The notes beneath the pieces are model-generated. The model had not been told where the DNA came from, made no database searches, and saw nothing but the letters and a program-made list of their open reading frames with translations. From Amycolatopsis regifaucium (lineage in GTDB: Bacteria > Actinomycetota > Actinomycetes > Mycobacteriales > Pseudonocardiaceae): 64,000 bases of DNA. Location of the stretch: positions 1-64,000 of the forward strand of contig NZ_LQCI01000049.1 in assembly GCF_001613935.1 (NCBI RefSeq), in the 5' to 3' direction. A program made the position numbers and the translations under genes. The stretch's first letter is position 1, and each line of letters opens with the position of its first letter. This document shows, in pieces, positions 48,646-56,431 of the stretch.

Positions 48646-49464
48646 GTGACCGTATCTCAGCCAAGGGAGCCGATCCCCGAGGCGGCGCCGCCGGACGAGC
48701 TCCCGGAAGAAGTCACTGCCGGAGGTGAGGTGGCCGCGCCCGACACGCCACCGCCGCATCGTTGGGGGTTCGGGGCCTTTCTCCTGGTGGAGGCCGTCCT
48801 GCTCGCCTCGGCGGCGTTCATCAGCGTCCTGCTCGGCGACGTCCAGCCCGGCCAGCCGCTGCCGATGCGCATGGTGCTGCTGGGCACCATGGTGCCGACG
48901 ATGATCGCCGCCGGAGTCGCGTTGCTGATCACCAGGCTGCGCGGCAACGGCCCGTTCACCGATCTGCGGATCGGCTGGAGCTGGGCCGACGTCAAGCTCG
49001 GGCTCAAACTCGGCGTGCTCGGACTCGGGTTCACCTCGCTCGCCGCCTACGTCTGGACGCAGGTCGTCGGCGACGCGAACGCGACCTCGGCGATCAGCGC
49101 GCTCGTCGAAGACCGCCGGATGTCGGTGTCGGCGGCCGTCGTCATGTTCATCTACCTGTGGCTGGTCGGGCCGATCTGCGAAGAGATCATCTACCGCGGT
49201 CTGCTGTGGGGCGCGGTCGAACGGCTGCAGTGGCGTACCGAGCGCTGGGGGAGGATCGCGGCGTTCCTGGTCTCGACGGCCATTTTCGCGGCGAGCCATC
49301 TCGAACCGCTGCGCACCACGTTGCTGCTGGTGATCGCGATCCCGATCGGGCTGGCCAGGGTGTTCACCGGACGGCTGCTCGGCAGCGTGGTCGCCCATCA
49401 GGTGAACAACTTCCTCCCGGCCGTGACGATCCTGCTCGCCTCGCTCGGGATAGCCGCGTTCTGA
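48646..49464 (+). CDS. CPBP family intramembrane metalloprotease
   Basis: A 272-aa protein with an acidic, proline-rich cytoplasmic N-terminus (PEAAPPDELPEEVTAGGE), then membrane helices. Motifs are VGPICEEIIYRGLLWGAVERLQW (the catalytic glutamates), FAASHLEPLRT (His) and GSVVAHQVNNFLPAV (His/Asn). It starts at GTG 48646 and follows the MITE by 38 bp. Paralogous to the CPBP gene just upstream, though more divergent than a recent duplicate. The substrate is unknown. Confidence 0.83.
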   Translation: MTVSQPREPIPEAAPPDELPEEVTAGGEVAAPDTPPPHRWGFGAFLLVEAVLLASAAFISVLLGDVQPGQPLPMRMVLLGTMVPTMIAAGVALLITRLRGNGPFTDLRIGWSWADVKLGLKLGVLGLGFTSLAAYVWTQVVGDANATSAISALVEDRRMSVSAAVVMFIYLWLVGPICEEIIYRGLLWGAVERLQWRTERWGRIAAFLVSTAIFAASHLEPLRTTLLLVIAIPIGLARVFTGRLLGSVVAHQVNNFLPAVTILLASLGIAAF

Positions 49465-49488
49465 CAGTCAGCCGGCGTCTGGCAGAAT
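49461..49488 (+). promoter_or_regulatory. Promoter of the rpsP operon
   Basis: A -35-like CTGACA (49461-49466) overlapping the previous stop codon and a -10-like CAGAAT (49483-49488) are separated by 16 bp. They lead into a 130-base untranslated leader before rpsP. The pattern is usual for ribosomal-protein promoters; not tested. Confidence 0.5.
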
Positions 49489-49622
49489 GTACGCTTGCCT
49501 GCTTTGGCCGGACCCTCTCACCGTGCCCGAGCTTCGGACCTTCGGGTGTGCGCAGCCGTTCCCCACTCGGCTGGCGTGCGCCTTCCACCTGCATCAGAGA
49601 GAACTGAGGAGTACCCACACCC

Positions 49623-50069
49623 GTGGCCGTCAAGATCAAGCTGCAGCGTCTCGGCAAGATCCGTGCGCCGTACTACCGCATCATCGTCGCCGACGCGCGC
49701 ACTCGCCGTGATGGCAAGGCCATCGAGACGATCGGCAAGTACCACCCGAAGGAAGAGCCGAGCTTCATCGAGGTCGACACCGAGCGTGCCCAGCACTGGC
49801 TGTCCGTCGGCGCGCAGCCGACCGAGCCGGTCCAGCGCATCCTCGAGATCACCGGCGACTGGCAGAAGTTCAAGGGCCTCCCGGGCGCCGAAGGCACCCT
49901 GAAGGTCGCCGAGCCGAAGCCGTCGAAGCAGGACCTGTTCAACGCCGCGCTCGCCGCGGCCGGTGACGCCCCCTCGACCGAGGCCACCACGCCGAAGAAG
50001 AAGTCCGCCCCGAAGAAGGCCGAAGCCGACAAGGCGGAGGCCGCCGAGGGTGACAAGGCCGAGGCGTGA
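49623..50069 (+). CDS. rpsP: 30S ribosomal protein S16
   Basis: A 148-aa S16. The conserved fold is residues 1-85 (VKIKLQRLGKIRAPYYRIIVADARTRRDGKAIETIGKYHP). A long Ala/Lys/Glu-rich tail (KKKSAPKKAEADKAEAAEGDKAEA), usual in actinobacteria, follows. It starts at GTG 49623 after TGAGGAG. First gene of rpsP-KH-rimM-trmD, overlapping the next gene by 4 bp. Confidence 0.97.
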   Translation: MAVKIKLQRLGKIRAPYYRIIVADARTRRDGKAIETIGKYHPKEEPSFIEVDTERAQHWLSVGAQPTEPVQRILEITGDWQKFKGLPGAEGTLKVAEPKPSKQDLFNAALAAAGDAPSTEATTPKKKSAPKKAEADKAEAAEGDKAEA

Positions 50070-50305
50070 GCTTCCTCGCTGACTCCCTCGAACACCTGGT
50101 GCGCGGGATCGTCGACAACCCGGACGAGGTCCGGGTCGAGCTGCTGACCACACGTCGTGGCCGCACGCTCGAGGTGCATGTGCACCCCGACGATCTCGGC
50201 AAGGTGATCGGCCGGGGCGGTCGCACGGCGACCGCCTTGCGCACCGTCATGGGCGGCATCGGTGGCCGCGGCGTCCGCGTGGACGTCGTCGACACCGATC
50301 GCTGA
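50066..50305 (+). CDS. khpA: KH-domain RNA-binding protein KhpA
   Basis: A 79-aa single KH domain. The RNA-gripping loop is LGKVIGRGGRTATALRT, and the N-terminal helix is FLADSLEHLVRGIVDNPDEV. KhpA proteins pair with KhpB (Jag/EloR) and affect cell-wall growth and RNA metabolism. It lies between rpsP and rimM as in most actinobacteria. GTG start overlaps the rpsP stop (GTGA), implying coupled translation. Confidence 0.94.
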   Translation: MSFLADSLEHLVRGIVDNPDEVRVELLTTRRGRTLEVHVHPDDLGKVIGRGGRTATALRTVMGGIGGRGVRVDVVDTDR

Positions 50306-50321
50306 CCGGGGAACCAACGGG

Positions 50322-50834
50322 ATGGACGTCGTAGTCGGCCGGATCGCCAAGGCGCACGGAATCCGCGGTGAACTCGCGGTGGACGTGCGCACGGACTCGC
50401 CGGAACAGCGGTTCGCGGTCGGTTCGGTCGTCACGACGAAGCTGCGTGACGGCAGCAGCAGAGACCTCACCATCGCAGCCGCCCGCGAACACAGCGGGCG
50501 GCTGCTGGTGCGTTTCGAAGAGGTGCTGACCAGGGATGTCGCGGAGACCCTCCGCGGCGCCCTGCTGATCGCCGACACCTCGACGCTGCCGCCGACCGAA
50601 GACCCCGACGAGTTCTACGACCACGAACTCGAAGGCCTGCGGGCCGAACTCACCGATGGCACGGTCATCGGCAAGGTGCTCGAAATCGCGCATTCGCCCG
50701 CGGGGGAACTGTTGTCGATCGAGTACGACGGACGTGAGGTGCTCGTGCCGTTCGTGAAGGCGATCGTCCCGGTGGTCGACGTCGCGGGCGGCCGTGTGGT
50801 CCTCGACCCGCCGGAAGGCCTGCTGGACGCCTGA
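50322..50834 (+). CDS. rimM: Ribosome maturation factor RimM
   Basis: A 170-aa protein. The N-terminal RimM domain is VVVGRIAKAHGIRGELAVDVRTDSPEQRF and VRFEEVLTRDVAETLRGALL. The C-terminal PRC barrel is DEFYDHELEGLRAEL ... VPFVKAIVPVVDVAGGRVVLDPPEGLLD. It binds S19 and helps 30S head maturation. ATG 50322 is chosen for the GGGGAACC stretch just upstream. Its stop overlaps the trmD ATG by one base. Confidence 0.96.
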   Translation: MDVVVGRIAKAHGIRGELAVDVRTDSPEQRFAVGSVVTTKLRDGSSRDLTIAAAREHSGRLLVRFEEVLTRDVAETLRGALLIADTSTLPPTEDPDEFYDHELEGLRAELTDGTVIGKVLEIAHSPAGELLSIEYDGREVLVPFVKAIVPVVDVAGGRVVLDPPEGLLDA

Positions 50835-51598
50835 TGCGCCTCGACGTCGTCACGATCTTCCCCGAATACCTCGATCCGCTCCGCGCCGCACTGCTCGGGC
50901 GTGCGATCGACCGCGGCCTCATCGAGGTCGGCGTCCACGACCTGCGGGACTGGACGCACGACGTCCACCGCGCGGTCGACGACGCGCCGTACGGCGGCGG
51001 GCCCGGCATGGTGATGAAACCGCAGGTCTGGGGCCCCGCCCTGGACGACGTCTGCGGCGAGAACACCCGCCTCGTGGTCCCGACCCCCGCCGGACGCCCG
51101 TTCACGCAGGCCATGGCGCATCAGTACGCCGCGGAAGAGCACCTGGTGTTCGCCTGCGGCCGCTACGAGGGCATCGACCAGCGGGTGATCGACGACGCCG
51201 CACGGCGGATGCCCGTCGACGAGGTCTCGATCGGCGACTACGTGCTCGTCGGCGGCGAGGCCGCGGTACTGGTGATGGTCGAGGCCGTCGTCAGGCTGCT
51301 GCCCGGAGTACTCGGGAACGCCCGCTCCGCCGAGGAGGACTCCTTCTCCGACGGCCTCCTCGAAGGCCCCAGCTACACGCGGCCGGAAGTCTGGCGCGAC
51401 CTGGCCGTGCCGGACGTCCTGCGTTCGGGCAACCACGCGCTGATCGACCGCTGGCGCCGCGACCAGGCACTGGAACGCACCGTCCGCCGCAGGCCCGAAC
51501 TGATCGGCCGGTTGCCGGAAGGTAGTCTCGACAAGCACGATCGTGGGGTCCTCGAACGATTGAACGAGGGCACCGGCCAGGCCGGGTCGAACACCTGA
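50834..51598 (+). CDS. trmD: tRNA (guanine-N1)-methyltransferase
   Basis: A 254-aa SPOUT enzyme that makes m1G37 in tRNAs. It begins MRLDVVTIFPEYLDPLRAALLGRAI and has DDAPYGGGPGMVMKPQVW. The SAM-binding knot region is FACGRYEGIDQRVID and SIGDYVLVGGEAAVLVMVEAVVRLLPG. The C-terminal helical domain (LERTVRRRPELIGRL) contacts tRNA. TGATG overlap with rimM. Confidence 0.96.
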   Translation: MRLDVVTIFPEYLDPLRAALLGRAIDRGLIEVGVHDLRDWTHDVHRAVDDAPYGGGPGMVMKPQVWGPALDDVCGENTRLVVPTPAGRPFTQAMAHQYAAEEHLVFACGRYEGIDQRVIDDAARRMPVDEVSIGDYVLVGGEAAVLVMVEAVVRLLPGVLGNARSAEEDSFSDGLLEGPSYTRPEVWRDLAVPDVLRSGNHALIDRWRRDQALERTVRRRPELIGRLPEGSLDKHDRGVLERLNEGTGQAGSNT

Positions 51599-51781
51599 GA
51601 CCTGGTCTGCAATACTTGACAGGTTGGCGTGAGCAGACGCGCGAATTTTTACCTTGGCCAGTGGCCGAAGTAAAAGCCGCGAGGTCCGCCGGAACGCCAT
51701 CAGCCCCCGGGTAGGTCGCAGTGCCCGACACTGCGCGCCCAAGCTGCACGTAAGCCATACGAAGACGAGGACGGACCACCG
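51599..51781 (+). other. Untranslated region before rplS
   Basis: A 183-bp gap with no gene. It contains TTGACA at 51616, a rare A/T-rich patch GAATTTTTACC (51643-51653), and short G/C-rich stems. rplS may have its own promoter and leader here. No -10 at proper spacing was convincing, and no known leader RNA motif was recognised. Confidence 0.4.
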
Positions 51782-52150
51782 ATGAACACCCTGGACGCGC
51801 TGGACGCGCAGTCACTGCGTTCCGACATCCCGGACTTCCGACCGGGCGACACGCTCAAGGTTCACGTCCGCGTCATCGAGGGCAACCGCGAGCGTAACCA
51901 GATCTTCCAGGGCGTCGTGCTGCGTCGCCAGGGCGGCGGCATCCGCGAGACCTTCACGGTCCGCAAGGTGTCGTTCGGCATCGGCGTGGAGCGCACCTTC
52001 CCGGTGCACTCGCCGAACATCGCCGAGGTCGAGGTCTTCAAGCGCGGCGACGTCCGCCGGGCGAAGCTGTACTACCTCCGCGAGCTGCGCGGCAAGGCCG
52101 CCAAGATCAAGGAACGCCGCGAAAACCGCGAGACGACCTCCGCCAAGTAG
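51782..52150 (+). CDS. rplS: 50S ribosomal protein L19
   Basis: A 122-aa L19. LRSDIPDFRPGDTLKVHVRVIEGNRERNQIFQGVVLRRQGGGIRETFTVRKVSFGIGVERTFPVHSP is the conserved fold, and RRAKLYYLRELRGKAAKIKERR the basic C-terminus. It sits at the 30S-50S interface. It starts at ATG 51782 after a 183-bp gap from trmD and is followed by lepB 31 bp later. Confidence 0.97.
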   Translation: MNTLDALDAQSLRSDIPDFRPGDTLKVHVRVIEGNRERNQIFQGVVLRRQGGGIRETFTVRKVSFGIGVERTFPVHSPNIAEVEVFKRGDVRRAKLYYLRELRGKAAKIKERRENRETTSAK

Positions 52151-52181
52151 GTAGTCACACGGTTACCGGTAACCTGGCGTC

Positions 52182-53111
52182 GTGGTCGAACCCGTGTCCC
52201 AGAACACCTCCGAAGACGAGCCCGATCGCCCCGAAGAGGAGCGCCCCACCCGGGCCTCCCGCCGGGGCCGATCCGGCGCCAAGAAATTCGGCAAGGTCAA
52301 CAAAAAGCGGTCGTTCTGGAAGGAACTGCCGATCCTGATCGTCGTCGCACTCGTGCTGACGATCTTGATCCAGCAGTTCCTCGCCAAGGTCTACATGATC
52401 CCCTCGGGCTCCATGGAGACCACTCTGCACGGCTGCAGCGGGTGCACGGGCGACCGGATCCTGGTCGACCGGATCACGTACGACTTCACCGATCCCGGCC
52501 CGGGCGACGTGGTGGTCTTCAAGGGACCGCCGGCGTGGGCGGGCGAGATCGACACGCCGGAGTCCAGCAACATCTTCGTCAGCGGTTTCCGCGCACTGGG
52601 TTCCCTGATCGGCTTCGCGCCGCCGGACGAACGTGACTTCGTCAAGCGGATCATCGCGGTCGGCGGTCAGACGGTGCAGTGCTGCGACGACAACCGTGTC
52701 GTCGTGGACGGCAAGGCACTGGACGAGCCGTACGTCCACTGGGAAGAGGGCATGCCCCCCACCCAGAAGACGTTCGATCCGGTGAAGGTGCCCGCCGGCT
52801 ACGTCTGGGTGATGGGCGACAACCGCAACAACTCGAGCGACTCCCGGTTCCAGGGCGGCGGTGGCGTGAACGGCGCCGTCCCGGTCGACAACATCATCGG
52901 CAAGGCGCGCGTCATCGTGCTCCCGCCCGGCCGCTGGGGTGGCGTTTCGGACCACAACCCGCAGGCGACCGCTCAGCCGGTGGCGCTCGGTGCGCCGGCG
53001 TGGCAGCAGGGGCTCCCCCTGGGTGTCGGCATCGCCGCGGCGTGGCCCGTCGTCTTCCTCGGCAGGCGGATGTCGTCCGGAGTGCGCAAGGCGGTCGACC
53101 GGAGGCGGTAA
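52182..53111 (+). CDS. lepB: Signal peptidase I
   Basis: A 309-aa type I signal peptidase. A charged N-terminal tail is followed by the anchor helix LPILIVVALVLTILIQQFLA near residues 50-70. The catalytic Ser is in YMIPSGSMETTLHG and the catalytic Lys in DFVKRIIAVGGQTV; GYVWVMGDNRNNSSDSR is box E. A second hydrophobic segment near the C-terminus (GLPLGVGIAAAWPVVFLG) suggests an additional membrane pass. Follows rplS as in other actinobacteria. Confidence 0.95.
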   Translation: MVEPVSQNTSEDEPDRPEEERPTRASRRGRSGAKKFGKVNKKRSFWKELPILIVVALVLTILIQQFLAKVYMIPSGSMETTLHGCSGCTGDRILVDRITYDFTDPGPGDVVVFKGPPAWAGEIDTPESSNIFVSGFRALGSLIGFAPPDERDFVKRIIAVGGQTVQCCDDNRVVVDGKALDEPYVHWEEGMPPTQKTFDPVKVPAGYVWVMGDNRNNSSDSRFQGGGGVNGAVPVDNIIGKARVIVLPPGRWGGVSDHNPQATAQPVALGAPAWQQGLPLGVGIAAAWPVVFLGRRMSSGVRKAVDRRR

Positions 53112-53115
53112 GGCC

Positions 53116-53949
53116 TTGAGAGTTCCTGTACCGCTCACACCGGCCGAGCCGCTTCGGCCGCCGAGAGCAGTGGTGCGTGGCGACCTCTTCTGGGGGTTGC
53201 AGAGTGCGCTGGACCGGCGTGGCCTCGGGCCCGTCGCCGGAGTCGACGAGGCAGGGCGCGGTGCTTGCGCCGGCCCGCTCGTCGTGGCCGCGTGCGTCCT
53301 GCGTTCCGGAGACGCCGCCCGGCTGCCCGAGCTCACCGATTCGAAGGTGCTCACGGCCAAGGCCCGCGACCGCGTCTACGACCGGGTCGTCCAGCGCGCG
53401 CTCGACTATTCGGTCATCGTCATCCCGGCGGCCGAGGTCGATCTCTTCGGTATCCACGTCATGAACATCGAAGGCATGCGGCGCGCCGTCTCGGCGTTGC
53501 GAAGCACGCCGGGTTACGTCTTGACCGACGGATTCCGTGTCTCCGGGCTGCCCGCCCCGAGCGTGCCCGTGATCAAGGGCGACAAGGCCGTCGCGTGCGT
53601 GGCGGCGGCATCCGTGCTGGCCAAGGTCACGCGGGACCGGATCATGAGCGACCTGCACGACGCCCACCCGCACTACGGCTTCGACGTGCACAAGGGCTAC
53701 AGCACCACGGAGCACAGCGCGGCGCTGAACACGCACGGCCCGAGCCCGGTGCATCGCTGGTCGTACGCGAATGTGGCCACCGCGGCCGCCGCGCACCGGG
53801 CGCGGCCGCCTCACCCGGTCGTGCTGACCGTCGCGGCGCTGGAAAACCCGAGCGTGCCGATACGTGCCCTCAGCCCTTACGTGGGTAACAATGAACGCTC
53901 CGCCGCTGGAGTAGCAGCAGAATCGCGAGGAGGGGCGCGGATTTCATGA
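53116..53949 (+). CDS. rnhB: Ribonuclease HII
   Basis: A 277-aa RNase HII. VAGVDEAGRGACAGPLVVAACVL holds the first catalytic Asp-Glu. LTDSKVLTAKARDRVY and VACVAAASVLAKVTRDRIM follow, with HPHYGFDVHKGYSTTEHSAAL near the C-terminus. It removes RNA from DNA hybrids. TTG 53116 is taken as start because it begins 4 bp after lepB and keeps an N-terminal extension; GTG 53170 is the main alternative. Overlaps the DUF2469 gene by 4 bp. Confidence 0.9.
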   Translation: MRVPVPLTPAEPLRPPRAVVRGDLFWGLQSALDRRGLGPVAGVDEAGRGACAGPLVVAACVLRSGDAARLPELTDSKVLTAKARDRVYDRVVQRALDYSVIVIPAAEVDLFGIHVMNIEGMRRAVSALRSTPGYVLTDGFRVSGLPAPSVPVIKGDKAVACVAAASVLAKVTRDRIMSDLHDAHPHYGFDVHKGYSTTEHSAALNTHGPSPVHRWSYANVATAAAAHRARPPHPVVLTVAALENPSVPIRALSPYVGNNERSAAGVAAESRGGARIS

Positions 53950-54269
53950 GCGCAGAGGATCTCGAGAAGTACGAGACCGAGATGGAGCTCTCGCTTTACC
54001 GCGAGTATCGCGACATCGTCGGCCAGTTCTCGTACGTGGTGGAGACCGAGCGGCGGTTCTATCTGGCCAACGCCGTCGACGTCCAGGTGCGCGACGGTGG
54101 CGGTGAGGTGTACTTCGAGGTCCGCATGTCCGACGCGTGGGTCTGGGACATGTACCGGCCGGCCAGATTCGTCAAGCACGTCCGGGTCATCACGTTCAAG
54201 GACGTCAACGTCGAAGAGCTCGACAAGCCGGATCTCCGGTTGCCGGAAGACGGTCCGTTCTCCGGCTGA
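53946..54269 (+). CDS. DUF2469 family protein
   Basis: A 107-aa acidic protein (SAEDLEKYETEMELSLYREYRDIVGQFSYVVETERRFYLAN ... DAWVWDMYRPARFVKHVRVITFKDVNVEEL). This is the DUF2469 family, found almost only in actinobacteria and usually beside rnhB, as here. The function is unknown. Start ATG overlaps the rnhB stop (ATGA), so the two are coupled. Confidence 0.9.
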   Translation: MSAEDLEKYETEMELSLYREYRDIVGQFSYVVETERRFYLANAVDVQVRDGGGEVYFEVRMSDAWVWDMYRPARFVKHVRVITFKDVNVEELDKPDLRLPEDGPFSG

Positions 54270-54292
54270 GCCGCTGGAAGTCTTTCTCCCAA

Positions 54293-54349
54293 GTACATGA
54301 AGGCCCCCTTCACTGCGTCTAGCGCAGTGAAGGGGGCCTTTATGTACTT
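54293..54349 (+). terminator. 57-bp palindrome, third member of the GGCCCCCTTC family
   Basis: Arms of 26 bp (AGTACATGAAGGCCCCCTTC...) around TCTAG with one mismatch. It shares the outer AGTACATGA, the GGCCCCCTTC core and the total length with the copies at 10927 and 21051, but has a different inner stem. It lies 23 bp after the DUF2469 stop, ending the rnhB transcript. No T-run. Confidence 0.75.
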
Positions 54350-54439
54350 CCAGCACGGCCGGGGGCGGCCCTAGCACAAGGCTCTGACGATTCTGGCCGC
54401 CGGAGCCCGGTCGCGGTCGAATCATCCACAACACCCCGG

Positions 54440-54448
54440 TTGTCCACA
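54440..54448 (+). promoter_or_regulatory. DnaA-box-like sequence
   Basis: TTGTCCACA matches the consensus DnaA box exactly. It lies in the 186-bp gap before the yraN-comM-dprA genes. A single box can occur by chance. A related pair lies at 60370-60397. Confidence 0.35.
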
Positions 54449-54535
54449 GGCGGGCGAATCGAGCCTGGCCGGTGCCCGATCACCCTGGCACCGTTGGTCG
54501 CACACGCACTGTGACGATCGCTGAGGGGGATCGAG

Positions 54536-54922
54536 ATGATGAGCACGGCCGAACAGCCGTCCACCGGCGCATCGCGCGCCGAGCTGGGGCGTTGGGGTGA
54601 AGACCTGGCGGTCCGGCATCTGGAGAAGGCGGGCTATGTCGTCCTGAGCCGTAACTGGCGCTGTCGGGACGGTGAGCTGGACCTCGTCGCGACCGACAAG
54701 AAACGGCTCGTCTTCTGCGAGGTGAAGACCCGGACCGGGCTCGGTTTCGGCACGCCCGCCGAGGCCGTGACCCCGGACAAGGCGGATCGCATCCGCCGTC
54801 TCGCGCATCAGTGGCAGCGCGCGTTCATGCTCCGCTGGTGCCCGGTCCGCTACGACATCATCGCGATCGTCGCCCCGCCCGGTACCCGGCCGCAGGTGCG
54901 GCATATCAAGGCGGCGTTCTGA
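54536..54922 (+). CDS. yraN: UPF0102 family protein YraN
   Basis: A 128-aa endonuclease-fold protein. LGRWGEDLAVRHLEKAGYVVLSRNWRCRDGELDLVATDKKRLVFCEVKTRTG holds the E-(x)-D..E-x-K nuclease-like residues (GELDLVA and FCEVK). It commonly lies beside rnhB, comM and dprA. Its role is unknown but probably in DNA processing. ATG 54536 or the next ATG. The comM-like gene begins at the base after its stop. Confidence 0.9.
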   Translation: MMSTAEQPSTGASRAELGRWGEDLAVRHLEKAGYVVLSRNWRCRDGELDLVATDKKRLVFCEVKTRTGLGFGTPAEAVTPDKADRIRRLAHQWQRAFMLRWCPVRYDIIAIVAPPGTRPQVRHIKAAF

Positions 54923-56431
54923 GTGGCACTGGCGAAAGCGTGGTCCGTCGCGCTGCTCGGCGTCGACGGCAAGATGATCGAGATCGAGGCCGACATCGGC
55001 GGCGGCTCGCCGAAGGTGACGATGGTCGGCCTGCCCGACGCGGGATTGAAGGAGGCCAAGGACAGGGTCCGCTCGGCCGTCCGCAATTCGCGGCAGACCT
55101 GGCCGGACGAACGCGTGATCCTCGGCCTGTCGCCGGCGAACCTGCCGAAGGTGGGCTCCGGCTACGACCTGGGCATCGCGGCGGCGGTCCTGGCCGCGAC
55201 GGGGTCGGTTCCGGCCACGAAGCTGCTCCACACCGTGCTGCTCGGCGAACTGGCCCTCGACGGCCGGGTCCGGGCCGTTCGAGGGGTACTGCCGGGATTG
55301 CTGGCGGCGCGCAACGCCGGCTACCGGCGGGCTGTCGTCCCCACCGAGTCGTTGTTCGAAGCCGCTCTCGTGGACGGTGTGGAAGTCGGCGGGGTGGCTC
55401 GGCTGAGCGATTTCGTGGACTGGCTCAAAGGCGAAGGCGAACTCGCCCGGCCGGAGCCGTCCGTGGTCCAGGAGCCGGCGAAGATACCTGATCTCGCCGA
55501 CGTCGTGGGGCAGCCGGAAGCACGGTGGGCGCTGGAGGTGGCCGCGGCCGGCGGACATCACCTGCTCATGACCGGGCCTCCCGGGGTGGGCAAGACGATG
55601 CTCGCGAAACGGCTGCCAGGACTCCTCCCGCGCCTGACCGCGGAAGAGTCGTTGCAGGTCACCGCGGTCCATTCGATCGACGGTTCACTGTCCCGGTCCG
55701 CGCCGCTGGTCACCGTGCCGCCGTTCGTCGCGCCCCATCATTCGATCAGCGTGCCAGCCCTGATCGGCGGCGGCAGCGGGCTGGCCGTGCCCGGAGCCAT
55801 CAGCAGGGCGCACCGGGGCATTTTGTTCCTCGACGAAGTCTGCGAGTTCGGGCCGGAACGGCTGGAGTCGCTGCGCACGGTGCTCGAAGAGGGCGAAGTG
55901 CGGATCGCGCGGGTCAAAGGCGCGGTCTGCTACCCGGCCCGCTTCCAACTGGTCCTCGCGACGAATCCTTGTCCTTGCGCGCCGACGAAAGACGCCGATT
56001 GCACGTGCTCGGCGGCCGCACGGAGGCGGTACTTGGGCAGACTGTCCGGACCTTTACTCGATCGGGTGGATCTGCGGGTCCGGCTACGGCCCCTTTCCGC
56101 GCTCAGCGCACACCTGAGTGAGGTGCCCGAGGCGTCGGCGGCCGTCCGTGAACGCGTGCTGGAAGCTCGTGAACGAGCCGCGAAACGCTGGGCGGAGCAC
56201 GGCTGGCCGACGAACGCGGAGGTGCCCGGCCCGGCTCTGCGTCGCGAGTTCGCGCTGCCCGCGCCGGTCACGGCGTTGCTGGACCGGGCGCTGGAGCGGG
56301 GAGCGATCACCGCGCGCGGCGCGGACCGCTGTCTCCGTATCGCCTGGACGCTCGCCGATTTGAAAGGTGCCGAAAGGCCGGAGAGCGACGAGGTCGCGGC
56401 GGCTCTGAACTTCCGGGAGAGGTCATCCTGA
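54923..56431 (+). CDS. comM: Mg-chelatase-like AAA ATPase, ComM/YifB family
   Basis: A 502-aa protein. The N-terminal Lon-like domain is residues 1-170 (MIEIEADIGGGSPKVTMVGLPDAGLKEAKDRVRSA). The AAA+ domain carries Walker A GPPGVGKTMLAKRLPGLLP near residue 217 and Walker B GILFLDEVCEFGP. A four-Cys stretch NPCPCAPTKDADCTC follows, then a C-terminal magnesium-chelatase helical domain. ComM hexamers aid branch migration in natural transformation. Overlaps dprA by one base. Confidence 0.93.
   Translation: MALAKAWSVALLGVDGKMIEIEADIGGGSPKVTMVGLPDAGLKEAKDRVRSAVRNSRQTWPDERVILGLSPANLPKVGSGYDLGIAAAVLAATGSVPATKLLHTVLLGELALDGRVRAVRGVLPGLLAARNAGYRRAVVPTESLFEAALVDGVEVGGVARLSDFVDWLKGEGELARPEPSVVQEPAKIPDLADVVGQPEARWALEVAAAGGHHLLMTGPPGVGKTMLAKRLPGLLPRLTAEESLQVTAVHSIDGSLSRSAPLVTVPPFVAPHHSISVPALIGGGSGLAVPGAISRAHRGILFLDEVCEFGPERLESLRTVLEEGEVRIARVKGAVCYPARFQLVLATNPCPCAPTKDADCTCSAAARRRYLGRLSGPLLDRVDLRVRLRPLSALSAHLSEVPEASAAVRERVLEARERAAKRWAEHGWPTNAEVPGPALRREFALPAPVTALLDRALERGAITARGADRCLRIAWTLADLKGAERPESDEVAAALNFRERSS

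Noticed and set aside
51599..51781. Known ribosomal protein leader motif before rplS
   Set aside because: The region is G/C-rich with short stems, but no sequence matching a described L19 leader could be identified by eye.
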